Positions 17,003 to 26,316 are shown, counted from the stretch's first letter. The stretch: 64,000 nt of DNA from Micrococcales bacterium (GCA_016719135.1 JADKAV010000007.1:62001-126000), one strand, 5' to 3'. Made by a program: numbers and translations. The notes: generated by a model not told the origin, from the sequence alone.

Positions 17003-17476
17003 GTGAAGATTGCCGCAGCCGCCGCCGAATTCCTGAACCAGAAACGGATCGCCGTCACCGGCGTGTCGAGTCATCCCGAGGGGCACGGGAGCAACGCGGT
17101 GTACACCCGACTGCGCGAGCGGGGGTACACCGTGTTCGCCGTCAATCCCAATGCCGAGTCCGCCGAGGGAGATCCGACGTACCCGAATCTCGCCGCCATC
17201 CCTGGCGGGGTGGATGCGGTGGTCATTGCGACCGCCGCCGACCGCGCGCCCGCCACGATGCGCGAAATCGTGGATCTGGGCATCAAATACGCCTGGATGC
17301 ATCGGGCCTTCGGGCCTGGGAGTGTCTCGGAGGAGGCGACGCGGATCGGTCGGGAGGCCGGGGTGATGGTCATCGACGGCGGCTGCCCGCTGATGTTCGG
17401 GCGGGCCTCCGACGGCGGGCACCGGATGATGTGCCGGATGATGAAACTCACCGGGAAAGTGCCACGGACGGTCTGA
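17003..17476 (+). CDS. CoA-binding domain protein (YccU type)
   Basis: Protein of 157 residues, a stand-alone Rossmann-fold CoA-binding domain. The core KRIAVTGVSSHPEGHGSNAV, then FAVNPNAE, AVVIATAAD and VIDGGCPLMF match the family. Members bind CoA or related nucleotides, but the cellular role is unknown. The GTG at 17003 is set by GGAG 8 bases upstream. It is divergent from rho and convergent with thrB. Confidence 0.85.
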   Translation: MKIAAAAAEFLNQKRIAVTGVSSHPEGHGSNAVYTRLRERGYTVFAVNPNAESAEGDPTYPNLAAIPGGVDAVVIATAADRAPATMREIVDLGIKYAWMHRAFGPGSVSEEATRIGREAGVMVIDGGCPLMFGRASDGGHRMMCRMMKLTGKVPRTV

Positions 17477-17526
17477 GGGCTGCGGAGATCGCCTGCGATC
17501 ACGAAGGGCCCGCCACCGCGCACAGC

Positions 17527-17635
17527 CGTTGGACTTACGTACACACGTTGGACTTGCGCACATACGTTGGACCTACGCGGCCCGCCGATCTCTCACCGAT
17601 GTACCCAACCCCAACCGATGTGCACAACTCCAACG
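17527..17635. repeat. 19-base tandem repeats followed by inverted copies
   Basis: Three direct units beginning CGTTGGAC lie at 17527, 17546 and 17565 (the third partial). Two reverse-complement relatives lie at 17599-17617 and 17618-17635. The unit is about CGTTGGACTTGCGCACATA. The arrangement can fold into a long imperfect hairpin. It sits in the 235-base gap between convergent genes, so it may be a terminator or a protein-binding array; no spacer/repeat regularity of CRISPR type exists. Confidence 0.7.
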
Positions 17636-17711
17636 CCTGCACCCCTCGCGTTGAGATCGAACCCTTCGCAGAACCACACGAACCGACCGGTTCAGCCCTC
17701 GGACGAGGTGC

Positions 17712-18563
17712 CTACGGCCCGGATACCCGGACCCCTTCGGTGGCCAACGGAACTTCCAACCGGCGCCATCCGTCCGGGATCGGGAAGCCCGACCCGAAGG
17801 CGATGACACTGGGTCCGGCCCCTGAGATGGCGGCAGGGATACCTCGTTCGCGCAGTTCGTGCACAAGGGCCAACGACTGCGGATAGGCCTGCGCACGGTA
17901 GCTCTGGTGGATCCGGTCCTCGGTGGCGGGCAGGAGCAGTTCCGGGTGCGAGGTGAACGCCGCAACCGCCAGCGCGCTGCGTCCCAGAACATGGACGGCG
18001 TCACCGAATGGAACCGAATCAGGCAGCAGGGACCGGGCGGTGGAGGTTGGAAGACGGTCGTCCGGCACCGCAACCGTGGCGGCCAGCCCCGCCGCCGGGT
18101 CCAGGCGCACTGCCCGGCCGCTGACTCCCTGCATCCAGGAGATCGTCAGACCACCGAGCAACGCCGGGGCCACGTTGTCGGGATGGCCTTCGATCCGGGT
18201 GGCCAGGGCCAGCACGTCCGCCTCGTCGAGCCGCGCGCCGAGCCCCCGGGCGCCGGCCAGTCCGGTCACGATGGCCGCGGACGAACTGCCCAGGCCGCGA
18301 CCGTGCGGAATGTTGTTCTCACAGTGCACGGCGATATCGGGTACCGGTTGGCCGCACTCCTGGAAGGCCCTGCGCACGGTGGCCAGGATCAGGTGGTCGG
18401 GTCCGCGGTTCACTTCACCGGCGCCCTCGCCGTTTACGGTCACGGATGTCCGGTCGGCCATCTCGAAGGTGACCCGATCCCGGAACTCCAGCGCCAGTCC
18501 GAGGCAGTCGAAGCCGGGGCCGAGGTTCGCGGAGGTGGCCGGCGCCTGCACCACCACCGTCAT
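17712..18563 (-). CDS. thrB: homoserine kinase
   Basis: GHMP-family kinase of 283 residues phosphorylating homoserine for threonine synthesis. The N-terminus is APATSANLGPGFDCLGLAL, the ATP loop is PHGRGLGSSSAAI, and the C-terminal motif is AISGAGPSVIAF. The ATG at 18563 overlaps the thrC TGA by one base. It is the last gene of hom-thrC-thrB. Confidence 0.96.
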   Translation of the reverse strand: MTVVVQAPATSANLGPGFDCLGLALEFRDRVTFEMADRTSVTVNGEGAGEVNRGPDHLILATVRRAFQECGQPVPDIAVHCENNIPHGRGLGSSSAAIVTGLAGARGLGARLDEADVLALATRIEGHPDNVAPALLGGLTISWMQGVSGRAVRLDPAAGLAATVAVPDDRLPTSTARSLLPDSVPFGDAVHVLGRSALAVAAFTSHPELLLPATEDRIHQSYRAQAYPQSLALVHELRERGIPAAISGAGPSVIAFGSGFPIPDGWRRLEVPLATEGVRVSGP

Positions 18564-19606
18564 CAGATGAGGCCCAGTTCGGCGGCGGCCGCGGGGGCAT
18601 CGACCGCGATGCGCACCGGCTGTGGGGCTCCGGAGATCGCCCATTGCGGATCCTTCAGGCCGTTGCCGGTGACCGTGCACACGATCGTCTGCCCGGAGTC
18701 CAGTTCACCGTCTGCGTGGCGCGCCAACAGCCCCGCCACCCCGGCGGCCGATGCCGGCTCCACGAACACCCCTTCGCCGGCCGCAAGCAACTTGTACGCA
18801 CTGAGGATCTGCCGGTCGGTGACCATGTCGATCAGGCCGCCGGAGTCGTCGCGGGCCGCCTCGGCCTGCTGCCACGAAGCGGGATTTCCGATCCGGATGG
18901 CGGTAGCGATCGTCTGGGGGTTGCGCACGGGCGCGCCGCGCACGATCGGGGCGGCACCGGCTGCCTGGAATCCCCACATCCGGGGTTTGACCGAGTACTC
19001 CTGGTATCCCATCCAATAGGCGGTGATGTTCCCGGCGTTGCCGACCGGCAGGCAGTGGATGTCCGGCGCCTTTCCCAGTTGATCCACGATCTCGAAACTC
19101 GCGGTCTTCTGGCCCTCGATCCGGGCCGGGTTGACACTGTTGACCAGGGCGACCGGGTAGTCCTCGGACAGTTCGCGGGCCAGCGTCAGGCAGTCGTCGA
19201 AGTTGCCGTCGACCTGCAGCAGGCGGGCTCCGTGCACCAGGGCCTGCGCGAGTTTGCCCATCGCGATCTTGCCCGCAGGCACGAGAACCGCGCACACCAT
19301 GTCCGCGCGCACGGCGTACGCCGCAGCACTGGCACTGGTGTTTCCGGTGGACGCGCAGATCACCGCCTTGGCGCCTTCCTGAGCGGCCATCGAGATCGCC
19401 ATGGTCATTCCGCGGTCCTTGAACGACCCGGTCGGGTTGGCCCCTTCGACCTTCAGGTAGACATCGCAGCCGGTCATCTCGCTGACCCGGTTCGCCCGCA
19501 CGAGCGGGGTCCCGCCCTCGCGCAGGGTGATGACCGGGGCTTCGGCACTGATGGGTAGGTGTTCGCGGTACTCCTCGATGATCCCCCGCCAGACGTGGGC
19601 GCTCAT
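18563..19606 (-). CDS. thrC: threonine synthase
   Basis: PLP enzyme of 347 residues converting O-phosphohomoserine to threonine. The PLP lysine is in NPTGSFKDRGMTMA near residue 61, and the phosphate-binding loop is PVGNAGNITAYWMGY. This is the short bacterial form. It overlaps hom by four bases (ATGA) and thrB by one base, so the three genes are translated together. Confidence 0.97.
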   Translation of the reverse strand: MSAHVWRGIIEEYREHLPISAEAPVITLREGGTPLVRANRVSEMTGCDVYLKVEGANPTGSFKDRGMTMAISMAAQEGAKAVICASTGNTSASAAAYAVRADMVCAVLVPAGKIAMGKLAQALVHGARLLQVDGNFDDCLTLARELSEDYPVALVNSVNPARIEGQKTASFEIVDQLGKAPDIHCLPVGNAGNITAYWMGYQEYSVKPRMWGFQAAGAAPIVRGAPVRNPQTIATAIRIGNPASWQQAEAARDDSGGLIDMVTDRQILSAYKLLAAGEGVFVEPASAAGVAGLLARHADGELDSGQTIVCTVTGNGLKDPQWAISGAPQPVRIAVDAPAAAAELGLI

Positions 19607-20898
19607 TCCTCACCCTCCACGCGCATGACCGCGGCCACCTCGTTGACGATGTCGAGGTCGCGCAGTGCATCCACGGTCGCAGCCAGATCCGCTTCCGAGG
19701 CGGCGTGAGTCCGGATGAGCAGCGCTGCCCGGCCGCTCTGCTCATCGGTGTCCTGCCGGACGGTCTGGATGGACACGTCGTGATCGCCGAAACAGGTGGC
19801 GACCTGCGCCAGCACGCCGGGACGGTCGACGACATCCAGGTTCACCGTGTAGCGGGTGGTCGCCTGCCCCACCGGGCGCGGTGTGAGACCTGCGTAGATC
19901 GACTGCGCCTGCCCGGACGCTCCTGCCCGACGGTTGCGCGCAGCACTCACCAGGTCACCGAGCACGGCACTGGCGGTCGGCTCGCCACCGGCACCGCGAC
20001 CGTAGAACATCATCGGGCCGGCGGATTCCGCTTCCACGAACACCGCGTTGAACGCGTCGCGGACACTGGCCAACGGGTGTGACCGCGGCACCATGGCCGG
20101 GTGCACCCGGGTGACGATCCCGGAATCGGAGGTCCGCTCTGCCACGGCCAGCAGTTTGATGACAAAACCAAGATCACGTGCTGCCTCGACATCGCGCAAC
20201 GTCACCGAACTGATGCCCTCGCAGTGGACGTCGGACAGCGTGACGCTGGAGTGGAAGGCCAAGGTTGCGAGAATGGCGGCCTTGGCCGCCGCGTCGTGGC
20301 CCTCGACGTCGGCGGTGGGGTCCGCCTCGGCGTAACCGAGCCGCTGCGCCTCGGCGAGCACCTCGTCGTAGTCGGCGCCCTCCTCGTCCATCTTGGTGAG
20401 GATGTAGTTGGTGGTGCCGTTGACGATGCCCAGGACCCGCTGCACCCGGTCGCCGGCCAGCGACTCACGCAGCGGTCGCAGCAGCGGGATCGCACCGGCC
20501 ACCGCCGCTTCGTAGAACAGGTCGACGCCGTTCTGGAAGGCGATCTCGTGCAGACCGGCGCCATGTTCGCTGAGCAGCGCCTTGTTCGCCGTGATGACGC
20601 TGGCCCCGTTGCGCAGGGCGACCTCGAGCAGTTCCTTCGTCGGCTCGATGCCCCCCATCACTTCCACGACGATGTCGACGTCCTCCCGCTTGACCACCGC
20701 GAACGGGTCGTCGGTCAGCAGTTCCGAGGGGATGCCCGGTCGGGGTTTGTTCACGTCCCGCACGGCGACGGCCACGAGCTCCAGCGGAGCTCCCACCCGG
20801 GCCTGCAGATCCTCGGCCGAGTCGGTGAGCAGGCGGGCGACCTGCGAGCCGACAGTTCCGCCTCCAAGCAGGGCTACACGCACCACAGAATCAGACAC
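19603..20898 (-). CDS. hom: homoserine dehydrogenase
   Basis: NAD(P)-dependent enzyme of 431 residues reducing aspartate semialdehyde to homoserine. Nucleotide site: VALLGGGTVGSQVARLL; catalytic region: ANKALLSEHG and NGTTNYILTKM. A C-terminal ACT domain (DVVDRPGVLAQVATCF) gives feedback control, probably by threonine. The GTG at 20898 is used. It begins 54 bases after the lysA stop. Confidence 0.96.
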   Translation of the reverse strand: MSDSVVRVALLGGGTVGSQVARLLTDSAEDLQARVGAPLELVAVAVRDVNKPRPGIPSELLTDDPFAVVKREDVDIVVEVMGGIEPTKELLEVALRNGASVITANKALLSEHGAGLHEIAFQNGVDLFYEAAVAGAIPLLRPLRESLAGDRVQRVLGIVNGTTNYILTKMDEEGADYDEVLAEAQRLGYAEADPTADVEGHDAAAKAAILATLAFHSSVTLSDVHCEGISSVTLRDVEAARDLGFVIKLLAVAERTSDSGIVTRVHPAMVPRSHPLASVRDAFNAVFVEAESAGPMMFYGRGAGGEPTASAVLGDLVSAARNRRAGASGQAQSIYAGLTPRPVGQATTRYTVNLDVVDRPGVLAQVATCFGDHDVSIQTVRQDTDEQSGRAALLIRTHAASEADLAATVDALRDLDIVNEVAAVMRVEGEE

Positions 20899-20952
20899 GC
20901 TGACAGTCTCCCACGGCGGACATGGTCGACGTCAGGGGCGCGGGCGCTGTCG

Positions 20953-22344
20953 CTAGTCGAAGGCCGCGTCCCCGCGGATCAAGTCCTCGAGGCTCTCCCG
21001 GTGCAGGACCACCGAGCATGATCCGTCCAGCGCCGCCACGACTGCGGGCTTGGGCACATAGTTGTAGTTGCTGGCCATACTGCGGCAGTAGGCGCCGGTC
21101 GCCGCCACCGCCAGCAGGTCCCCGGGCTGCACGTCGCCCGGCAGCCACGCATCGCGCACCACCACGTCCCCGCTCTCGCAGTGCTTGCCCACGACCCGGC
21201 TCAGCACCGGCTCGGCACTCGAGTTCCGTCCCGCCAGGACCACTGTGTAATCGGCGCCGTACAGGGCGGTACGGATGTTGTCGCTCATCCCGCCATCCAC
21301 CGAGACGTACAGACGCGAGCGGCCACCGAGGTCCACCGTCTTCACCGTGCCCACCTCATAGACGGTGATCCCGGCACTGCCGACAATGGCCCGGCCCGGT
21401 TCCACGGCCAAACGCGGCACCGGGACCCCGGCCAGTTCACACTCGCGGGTGACGATCGACTGCAACTGCTTGGCCATGTCCTGCACCCGCGGGGGGTCGT
21501 CGTCGGGGGTGTAGGCGATGCCCATTCCACCGCCGAGGTTCAGTTCCTCGATGCGGTGCCCGTCGGTCACCAGGTCGGCGACCAGACCTGCCATGCGGTG
21601 CGCGGCCACCTCGAAACCTGCTGCGTCGAAGATCTGGGAGCCGATGTGGCTGTGCAGACCGATCAGGTTCAGGTGCGGATCCTCGGCCACTGCCTTCGCA
21701 GCAGAGGCGGCGACTCCACCGGCCAGCGCGAGGCCGAACTTCTGGTCTTCATGGGCTGTGGCGATGAACTCGTGGGTGTGTGCCTCCACACCGACCGTCA
21801 CCCGGACCAGCACATTCGGGCGGACGCCGGTCTGTTCGGCCAGTCGGGACAGCCGGCCGATCTCGTCGAAGGAATCGGCCACGATGCGGCTCACACCGGC
21901 CTCAAGCGCGCGCCGCAACTCCTGCTCGCTCTTGTTGTTGCCGTGGAAGAGCAGACGGTCGCCGGACACCCCTGCCCGCAGGGCTACCTCCAACTCCCCC
22001 ATGGTGCACACATCGATGCGCAACCCCTGCTCGTCGGCCCAGCGGGCGATACGGCCCGAGAGGAAGGCCTTGGCCGCGTAGTAGACGTCGGCCCCGGCAT
22101 AGGCCTGTGCGTAGGCTCGGGCGGCCTGCCGGAAGTGCCGCTCGTCCAGCAGGAACAACGGCGATCCGTATTCGGCCACTGCTTGCGTGACCGGGACCCC
22201 GGCGAGCTCGAGGACGCCGTCCACGCGGGCGGCCGTGGCTGGCCACACGGACTCGGACAAGGCATTCAGGTCGGCGGGCGGTTCTCCGATCCGGGCCGCA
22301 TGTGTGAGGTCCTCGTGCCGGGGGCCGGCGGGGTGAGCTGGCAT
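20953..22344 (-). CDS. lysA: diaminopimelate decarboxylase
   Basis: Fold-III PLP enzyme that decarboxylates meso-diaminopimelate to lysine. PLP lysine in YYAAKAFLS near residue 90, glycine loop ELNLGGGMGIAY, phosphate motif EPGRAIVG and catalytic cysteine in GKHCESGDV. The ATG at 22344 (MPAHPAGPRHEDL) is chosen because actinobacterial homologues start with AHPAGPRH; an ATG at 22362 adds six residues. It lies just after argS, an order common in Actinobacteria. Confidence 0.95.
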   Translation of the reverse strand: MPAHPAGPRHEDLTHAARIGEPPADLNALSESVWPATAARVDGVLELAGVPVTQAVAEYGSPLFLLDERHFRQAARAYAQAYAGADVYYAAKAFLSGRIARWADEQGLRIDVCTMGELEVALRAGVSGDRLLFHGNNKSEQELRRALEAGVSRIVADSFDEIGRLSRLAEQTGVRPNVLVRVTVGVEAHTHEFIATAHEDQKFGLALAGGVAASAAKAVAEDPHLNLIGLHSHIGSQIFDAAGFEVAAHRMAGLVADLVTDGHRIEELNLGGGMGIAYTPDDDPPRVQDMAKQLQSIVTRECELAGVPVPRLAVEPGRAIVGSAGITVYEVGTVKTVDLGGRSRLYVSVDGGMSDNIRTALYGADYTVVLAGRNSSAEPVLSRVVGKHCESGDVVVRDAWLPGDVQPGDLLAVAATGAYCRSMASNYNYVPKPAVVAALDGSCSVVLHRESLEDLIRGDAAFD

Positions 22345-22378
22345 GCAGGCCAGCGTATCCATGCGCTAACAGCGGCGA

Positions 22379-24025
22379 CTACATCCGTTCGGGAGCCTGC
22401 ACCCCGCACAGATCCAGGCCGTTGGCCACCACCTGCCTGCTTGCGGCGCACAGCCACAGCCGTGCGATGTGCAGCGGTGCCAGTTCCTCGTCGTTGCGTG
22501 GCAGGACCCGGCACGAGTCGTAGAACTTGTGGTAGGCGGTGGCCACTTCCTCCAAGTACCGTGCGACCCGATGCGGTTCGCGCAGTTCGGCGGCCGTCGC
22601 GATGATCCGGGGGAACTCGGCCAGTACCCCGAGCAAGGCCGACTCCCGTTCGTGCTCGAGCAGACCCGGGTCGAATTCCGCGGTACGCCAGTCGATGCCC
22701 AGGTCCGCGGCGTTGCGCAGAACCGAGGAGATCCGGGCGTGGGCGTACTGGACGTAGTACACGGGGTTGTCGTTGGTGCGCTGCACCAACAGGTCGAGAT
22801 CCATCGTCAGCGGCGAATCGGCCGGATACCGGATCAGGGTGTAGCGCGCGGCATCGACGCCCACCTCGTCGACCAGATCCTCCAGGGTCACCATGGCACC
22901 GGCCCGCTTGCTCAGCCGCACCTCCTGCCCGCCTTTGAACATCTTCACCAACTGCCCGATGAGGATTTCGATGTTGTAATCCGGGTCATCACCGGCACAC
23001 GCCGCCACGGCACGCAGCCGGTTGACGTAGCCATGGTGGTCGGCACCGAGCAGGTACACGCAGACGTCGAAACCGCGGTCGCGCTTGTTGACGTAGTAGG
23101 CGGTGTCCGAGGCGAAGTACGTGAGTTCTCCGTCGGCCTTGATCAGCACCCGGTCCTTGTCGTCGTCGAAGTCCGTGGTGCGCAGCCACACCGCACCGTC
23201 CTGCTCAAAAACGTGGCCTTCCTCGCGCAACTTCTGCATGCCGCGGTCGACCGCGCCGGACTCGTGCAAGGAACGTTCGGAGTACCAGACGTCGAAATGT
23301 GTGCGGAAGTTGTCCAGGACGTCCTTCTGCTGCTGCAGTTGCAATGCGTAACCGGCTTCCCGGAACGCGACCCACCGGCGGTCCTCGGGCAGCTCCAGGA
23401 TCGCAGGGTCGTCCTGCACGATGGTGCGGGCCAGGTCATGGATGTAATCGCCCTGATAGCCGCCGTCGGGGACCTGCACGCCGCGCGCCGACGCTTCCAA
23501 CGACTGTCCGAACTTGTCCATCTGCACACCGCGGTCGTTGACGTAGAACTCCCGGGTCACCTCAGCGCCTGCCGCCGCCAGCACGCGTGCCATGGCGTCC
23601 CCGACAGCCGCCCAGCGGGTATGACCGAGGTGCAGCGGCCCGGTGGGGTTCGCAGAGATGAACTCGAGGTTGAGCGCTGTGCCCTGCAGCGCGTCGATGG
23701 TCCCGTAGTCCGCGCCCTGTTCGACGATCGAGTGTGCGATCGCCCCGGCGGAGTCCGCAGCCAGCGTGATGTTGATGAAACCCGGGCCGGCGATTTCAAC
23801 CGCCTCGATACCGGCCTGGCCGCGCAGCTGCTCGACGACCTTGGCGGCCAGATCCCGCGGGGCCAGTCCCGCCCGCGTGGCCAGAACCATCGCGATGTTC
23901 GTGGAGTAGTCGCCGTGGTCACGGTTCTTCGGGCGGTCCACGCGAACCTCGGCGGTGATTCCCTCGATCTCGGGGACTCGGGTCAGGGCCGCGCTGATGA
24001 CTTCGGTGAGGGCGTCAGGGGTCAT
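22379..24025 (-). CDS. argS: arginyl-tRNA synthetase
   Basis: Class I aminoacyl-tRNA synthetase of 548 residues. HIGH motif as GPLHLGHTRWAAVGDA, KMSKS-like loop RLSKRAGAMVTL, and a C-terminal all-helical DALR anticodon domain ending GLDLCGVQAPERM. It charges tRNA-Arg; a tRNA-Arg(CCG) gene lies about 650 bases upstream. It forms a unit with lysA and hom-thrC-thrB, a typical actinobacterial arrangement. Confidence 0.97.
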   Translation of the reverse strand: MTPDALTEVISAALTRVPEIEGITAEVRVDRPKNRDHGDYSTNIAMVLATRAGLAPRDLAAKVVEQLRGQAGIEAVEIAGPGFINITLAADSAGAIAHSIVEQGADYGTIDALQGTALNLEFISANPTGPLHLGHTRWAAVGDAMARVLAAAGAEVTREFYVNDRGVQMDKFGQSLEASARGVQVPDGGYQGDYIHDLARTIVQDDPAILELPEDRRWVAFREAGYALQLQQQKDVLDNFRTHFDVWYSERSLHESGAVDRGMQKLREEGHVFEQDGAVWLRTTDFDDDKDRVLIKADGELTYFASDTAYYVNKRDRGFDVCVYLLGADHHGYVNRLRAVAACAGDDPDYNIEILIGQLVKMFKGGQEVRLSKRAGAMVTLEDLVDEVGVDAARYTLIRYPADSPLTMDLDLLVQRTNDNPVYYVQYAHARISSVLRNAADLGIDWRTAEFDPGLLEHERESALLGVLAEFPRIIATAAELREPHRVARYLEEVATAYHKFYDSCRVLPRNDEELAPLHIARLWLCAASRQVVANGLDLCGVQAPERM

Positions 24026-24034
24026 GGCCCCAGA

Positions 24035-24598
24035 CTAAGGGCTCGGGCTCGGGGTATCTTCGGGTCCGGCCTTGCGCACCGCCACCACCACGCGCAGCGG
24101 GTTGTCACCGACGTACGCCTGCCCTTCTGGCGGCACGTCCTCCCCGAGCACTGCGATGCTCACCAGATTGGGCGAGGTCGGTCGACGGGCCTCATAGAAC
24201 ACGTCACGGCTCCTCGCCCCGGCGCGCACCGGCTGGTAGCCGGTGGTCCGCAGGCCGCGCACCAGCAGGCTGGCGTCCTCGTTGACGTACTTGCGCACTT
24301 CCTGCGGGGTTTCGCCCTCGAACAGCGGCCGGGCGTAGATCCACATGTACCGGTTCCCGCCGTCGGCGCTCTGACACCACGGACCGGCGTAATAGGAAGG
24401 CGCCAGCTCGTCGAGCACAGGCGGATACTGGCGCAACTGCTTGCGTGTACAGATCTCCCACTGCTGATCGGCCACCGAGATCGCCGCGTCCGGGGCACCG
24501 GCCGCCACCGGTCCTGGAAGCGCAGTGGGTTGCACGGTCGGTGTCACGGGGCCGCATCCGACCAGCAATGCGGCGAGTACAACCACCGGCCAGCGCAT
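24035..24598 (-). CDS. putative lipoprotein
   Basis: Protein of 187 residues with a lipoprotein signal MRWPVVVLAALLVGCGP (lipobox LVGC, cysteine at residue 16), so it is likely exported and anchored to the outer face of the membrane. The mature part has two further cysteines (WEICTRKQL and GPWCQSADGG) that may form a disulfide. No known domain is recognised. The ATG at 24598 follows a TACCGT box by 6 bases, suggesting a leaderless transcript. It ends 9 bases before argS. Confidence 0.7.
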   Translation of the reverse strand: MRWPVVVLAALLVGCGPVTPTVQPTALPGPVAAGAPDAAISVADQQWEICTRKQLRQYPPVLDELAPSYYAGPWCQSADGGNRYMWIYARPLFEGETPQEVRKYVNEDASLLVRGLRTTGYQPVRAGARSRDVFYEARRPTSPNLVSIAVLGEDVPPEGQAYVGDNPLRVVVAVRKAGPEDTPSPSP

Positions 24599-24669
24599 AC
24601 CCCGACGGTACTGCCCGATCCACGCGGTTCGGGGTAGGACTGGCGTTGCTACGCTGGGGAATGCCCAGG

Positions 24670-24739
24670 GCCCCCGTAGCTCAGGGGATAGAGCAGTGGC
24701 CTCCGGAGCCATGCAGGCGTTCGAATCGCCTCGGGGGCA
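24670..24739 (+). tRNA. tRNA-Arg(CCG)
   Basis: Acceptor stem GCCCCCG/CGGGGGC, D arm GCTC-GAGC, anticodon arm GTGGC-CTCCGGA-GCCAT with anticodon CCG, and T arm AGGCG-TTCGAAT-CGCCT. The gene is only 70 bases because the variable region is two bases (GC) by this fold, shorter than the usual four or five. The 3' end reads ACCCA, so CCA is not encoded at the exact position. TACGCT at 24650-24655 may be its -10 box. Confidence 0.85.
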
Positions 24740-24752
24740 CCCAGACCCCGTT

Positions 24753-25709
24753 TCAGGCAGCTGACCCCCACGCCGGGGTCGCCAGTCCGATCCGCTCCCG
24801 GCCCCGCGACCAGTGGTAGCCGTCGCGCGCGTTGAAGTACATCCGCGGCCCTACCGGCGTGTCCCGGACGTCGAGAGCGTAGACATGGGTGGCCATCCAG
24901 CCGCAACCGGTCGGGGCGATCGCAGGCGCCTCGGACAACACCTGCCACCTCAACCCGTCGGCCGACCCCAACACCCAGATCTCCGAGCCGGAGTGCTCAC
25001 CATCCCAGGTGATCGCGTTCTGGAAGCCCACCCAGCCGTCGGCGACCCGCAGGACTTTGATCGCACCGGCCGACAGGCTCGCCGGACCATCCGCTGGACC
25101 CAACACGGGTTCGGGCAGGGCCTGGAACGGTCCGTCGACGCCGACCGACTCGGCTACACCGATGTAGGTCGGCTCAGAGAACCCACAGTCGGGCAGCGCG
25201 GTGAGGCCGGCTGAGTAGTACAGGCGCCAGCGGCCGTCGGGCAACTCCACCAGGCACGGATTGGACACCGACCGACTGCGGCCGTTCACGTGCCACGCCA
25301 GGCTGGGCTCGAGCAAAGTGACCGGCGCTTGCCAGTGAATGAGGTCGTCGCTGCCACGGGACTCGATGCGGGAACGCCACGGCAGACCCAGCGGCACGAA
25401 GAGCCGTGTTTTCTCGTAGCACAGGCGGTAGCGCGGCGACGACTGCGTAGCCAGGATGTACCCGCGCAGGGCGTTGCGGGCCACAGTGCCAGACCGACGC
25501 CACGCGATTCCGTCATCGCTGCGGAGAGCGTGCAAACCGATCAACGAGTGCGCCCACATCCGCCAGTCACCTTCAGGTGTGCTCCCGGGTCCCAGAAATG
25601 TCGGGTCGGCGATGATCGGCGACGGGAAAGGCGCACCTATCAGAGGGTGGGGAACCACGGTCCACGACAAGGACGCCACCTGCTGGGCCGTCATCTGCGA
25701 CAGCAGCAT
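24753..25709 (-). CDS. five-bladed beta-propeller protein, glycoside hydrolase GH43-like
   Basis: Protein of 318 residues without signal peptide. Repeated short motifs such as DGIAWRRSG, DDLIHWQAP, ELPDGRWRLYYSA and SADGLRWQVLS are typical of five-bladed propellers (GH43/GH32/GH68-like or related glycosyltransferases). Acidic residues in IIADPTF and SNPCLVELPDG may be catalytic, but the substrate cannot be assigned. The ATG at 25709 overlaps the preceding stop (TGATG); a GTG at 25712 is also possible. Confidence 0.6.
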   Translation of the reverse strand: MLLSQMTAQQVASLSWTVVPHPLIGAPFPSPIIADPTFLGPGSTPEGDWRMWAHSLIGLHALRSDDGIAWRRSGTVARNALRGYILATQSSPRYRLCYEKTRLFVPLGLPWRSRIESRGSDDLIHWQAPVTLLEPSLAWHVNGRSRSVSNPCLVELPDGRWRLYYSAGLTALPDCGFSEPTYIGVAESVGVDGPFQALPEPVLGPADGPASLSAGAIKVLRVADGWVGFQNAITWDGEHSGSEIWVLGSADGLRWQVLSEAPAIAPTGCGWMATHVYALDVRDTPVGPRMYFNARDGYHWSRGRERIGLATPAWGSAA

Positions 25710-26167
25710 CACTTGACCTTCTTCGGACTCCGATGGTTGTCGTCGGCGGCCCGCCGCACAGTTCGGCTCTCATCGGCGGCGAGTTTGCGAATCACCCCAC
25801 TGGGGGCACTGCGGTTCTCCGCGACACGTTGTCGCACCACCGCTGACTTGTCCTTGGCCAGCCGCCGCAGCGCCGCACCGGATGCCTCCGGGTTCAATGC
25901 CACGGCCGTACGCACCGACTTGTTGTCGTCCTGGGCCAGCATCTCCAGGACTTTGGACGAAGCGCGGTGGTTCAAGGCGACTTCGGTGCGCACCTCCCAG
26001 CGCTTGTCCTGCGCCAGCCTGAGCAGCGTCTTGGCCGGGGTACGGGGGTTGCTGGCCACTTCGGCGCGCACCGACCAGCTCTTGTGATTGGCCAGTTTCG
26101 ACAGGGTCTTGCCCGGCGTCTGGGGGTCGCGGGCCAGCGACGCACTGCTCCGCGTGGCCTCAGCCAC
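25709..26167 (-). CDS. variant leucine-rich/HEAT-like repeat protein
   Basis: Protein of 152 residues built from about five repeats of 23-24 residues with consensus LAxDxxxxVRxxVAxNPxxPxxxL (for example LAQDKRWEVRTEVALNH and LAKDKSAVVRQRVAEN). This fits the LRV type of alpha-helical solenoid and suggests a protein-binding role in the cytoplasm. Translation runs into the beta-propeller gene through TGATG, so the two may act together. The start is GTG at 26167. Confidence 0.7.
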   Translation of the reverse strand: MAEATRSSASLARDPQTPGKTLSKLANHKSWSVRAEVASNPRTPAKTLLRLAQDKRWEVRTEVALNHRASSKVLEMLAQDDNKSVRTAVALNPEASGAALRRLAKDKSAVVRQRVAENRSAPSGVIRKLAADESRTVRRAADDNHRSPKKVK

Positions 26168-26316
26168 GGATCATGTTCCTGATCATCGTGCGCACACGAA
26201 CAATCTACGCGAATCGGAACAGCGATTCCTGTGATTGACCCGCCGTCCAACCTCGCCAATGTGATCCGCGACGACTCCGGCGGGCTTTGAACCTCCGGCG
26301 TCCATACGCTGTGGAC

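Noticed and set aside
17527..17635. CRISPR array
   Set aside because: Units are contiguous without spacers, partly inverted and diverged, and no cas genes are present.
19603..22344. Riboswitch controlling hom or lysA
   Set aside because: The gap upstream of hom is 54 bases and that upstream of lysA about 34 bases, too short for a lysine riboswitch, and no matching structure is seen.
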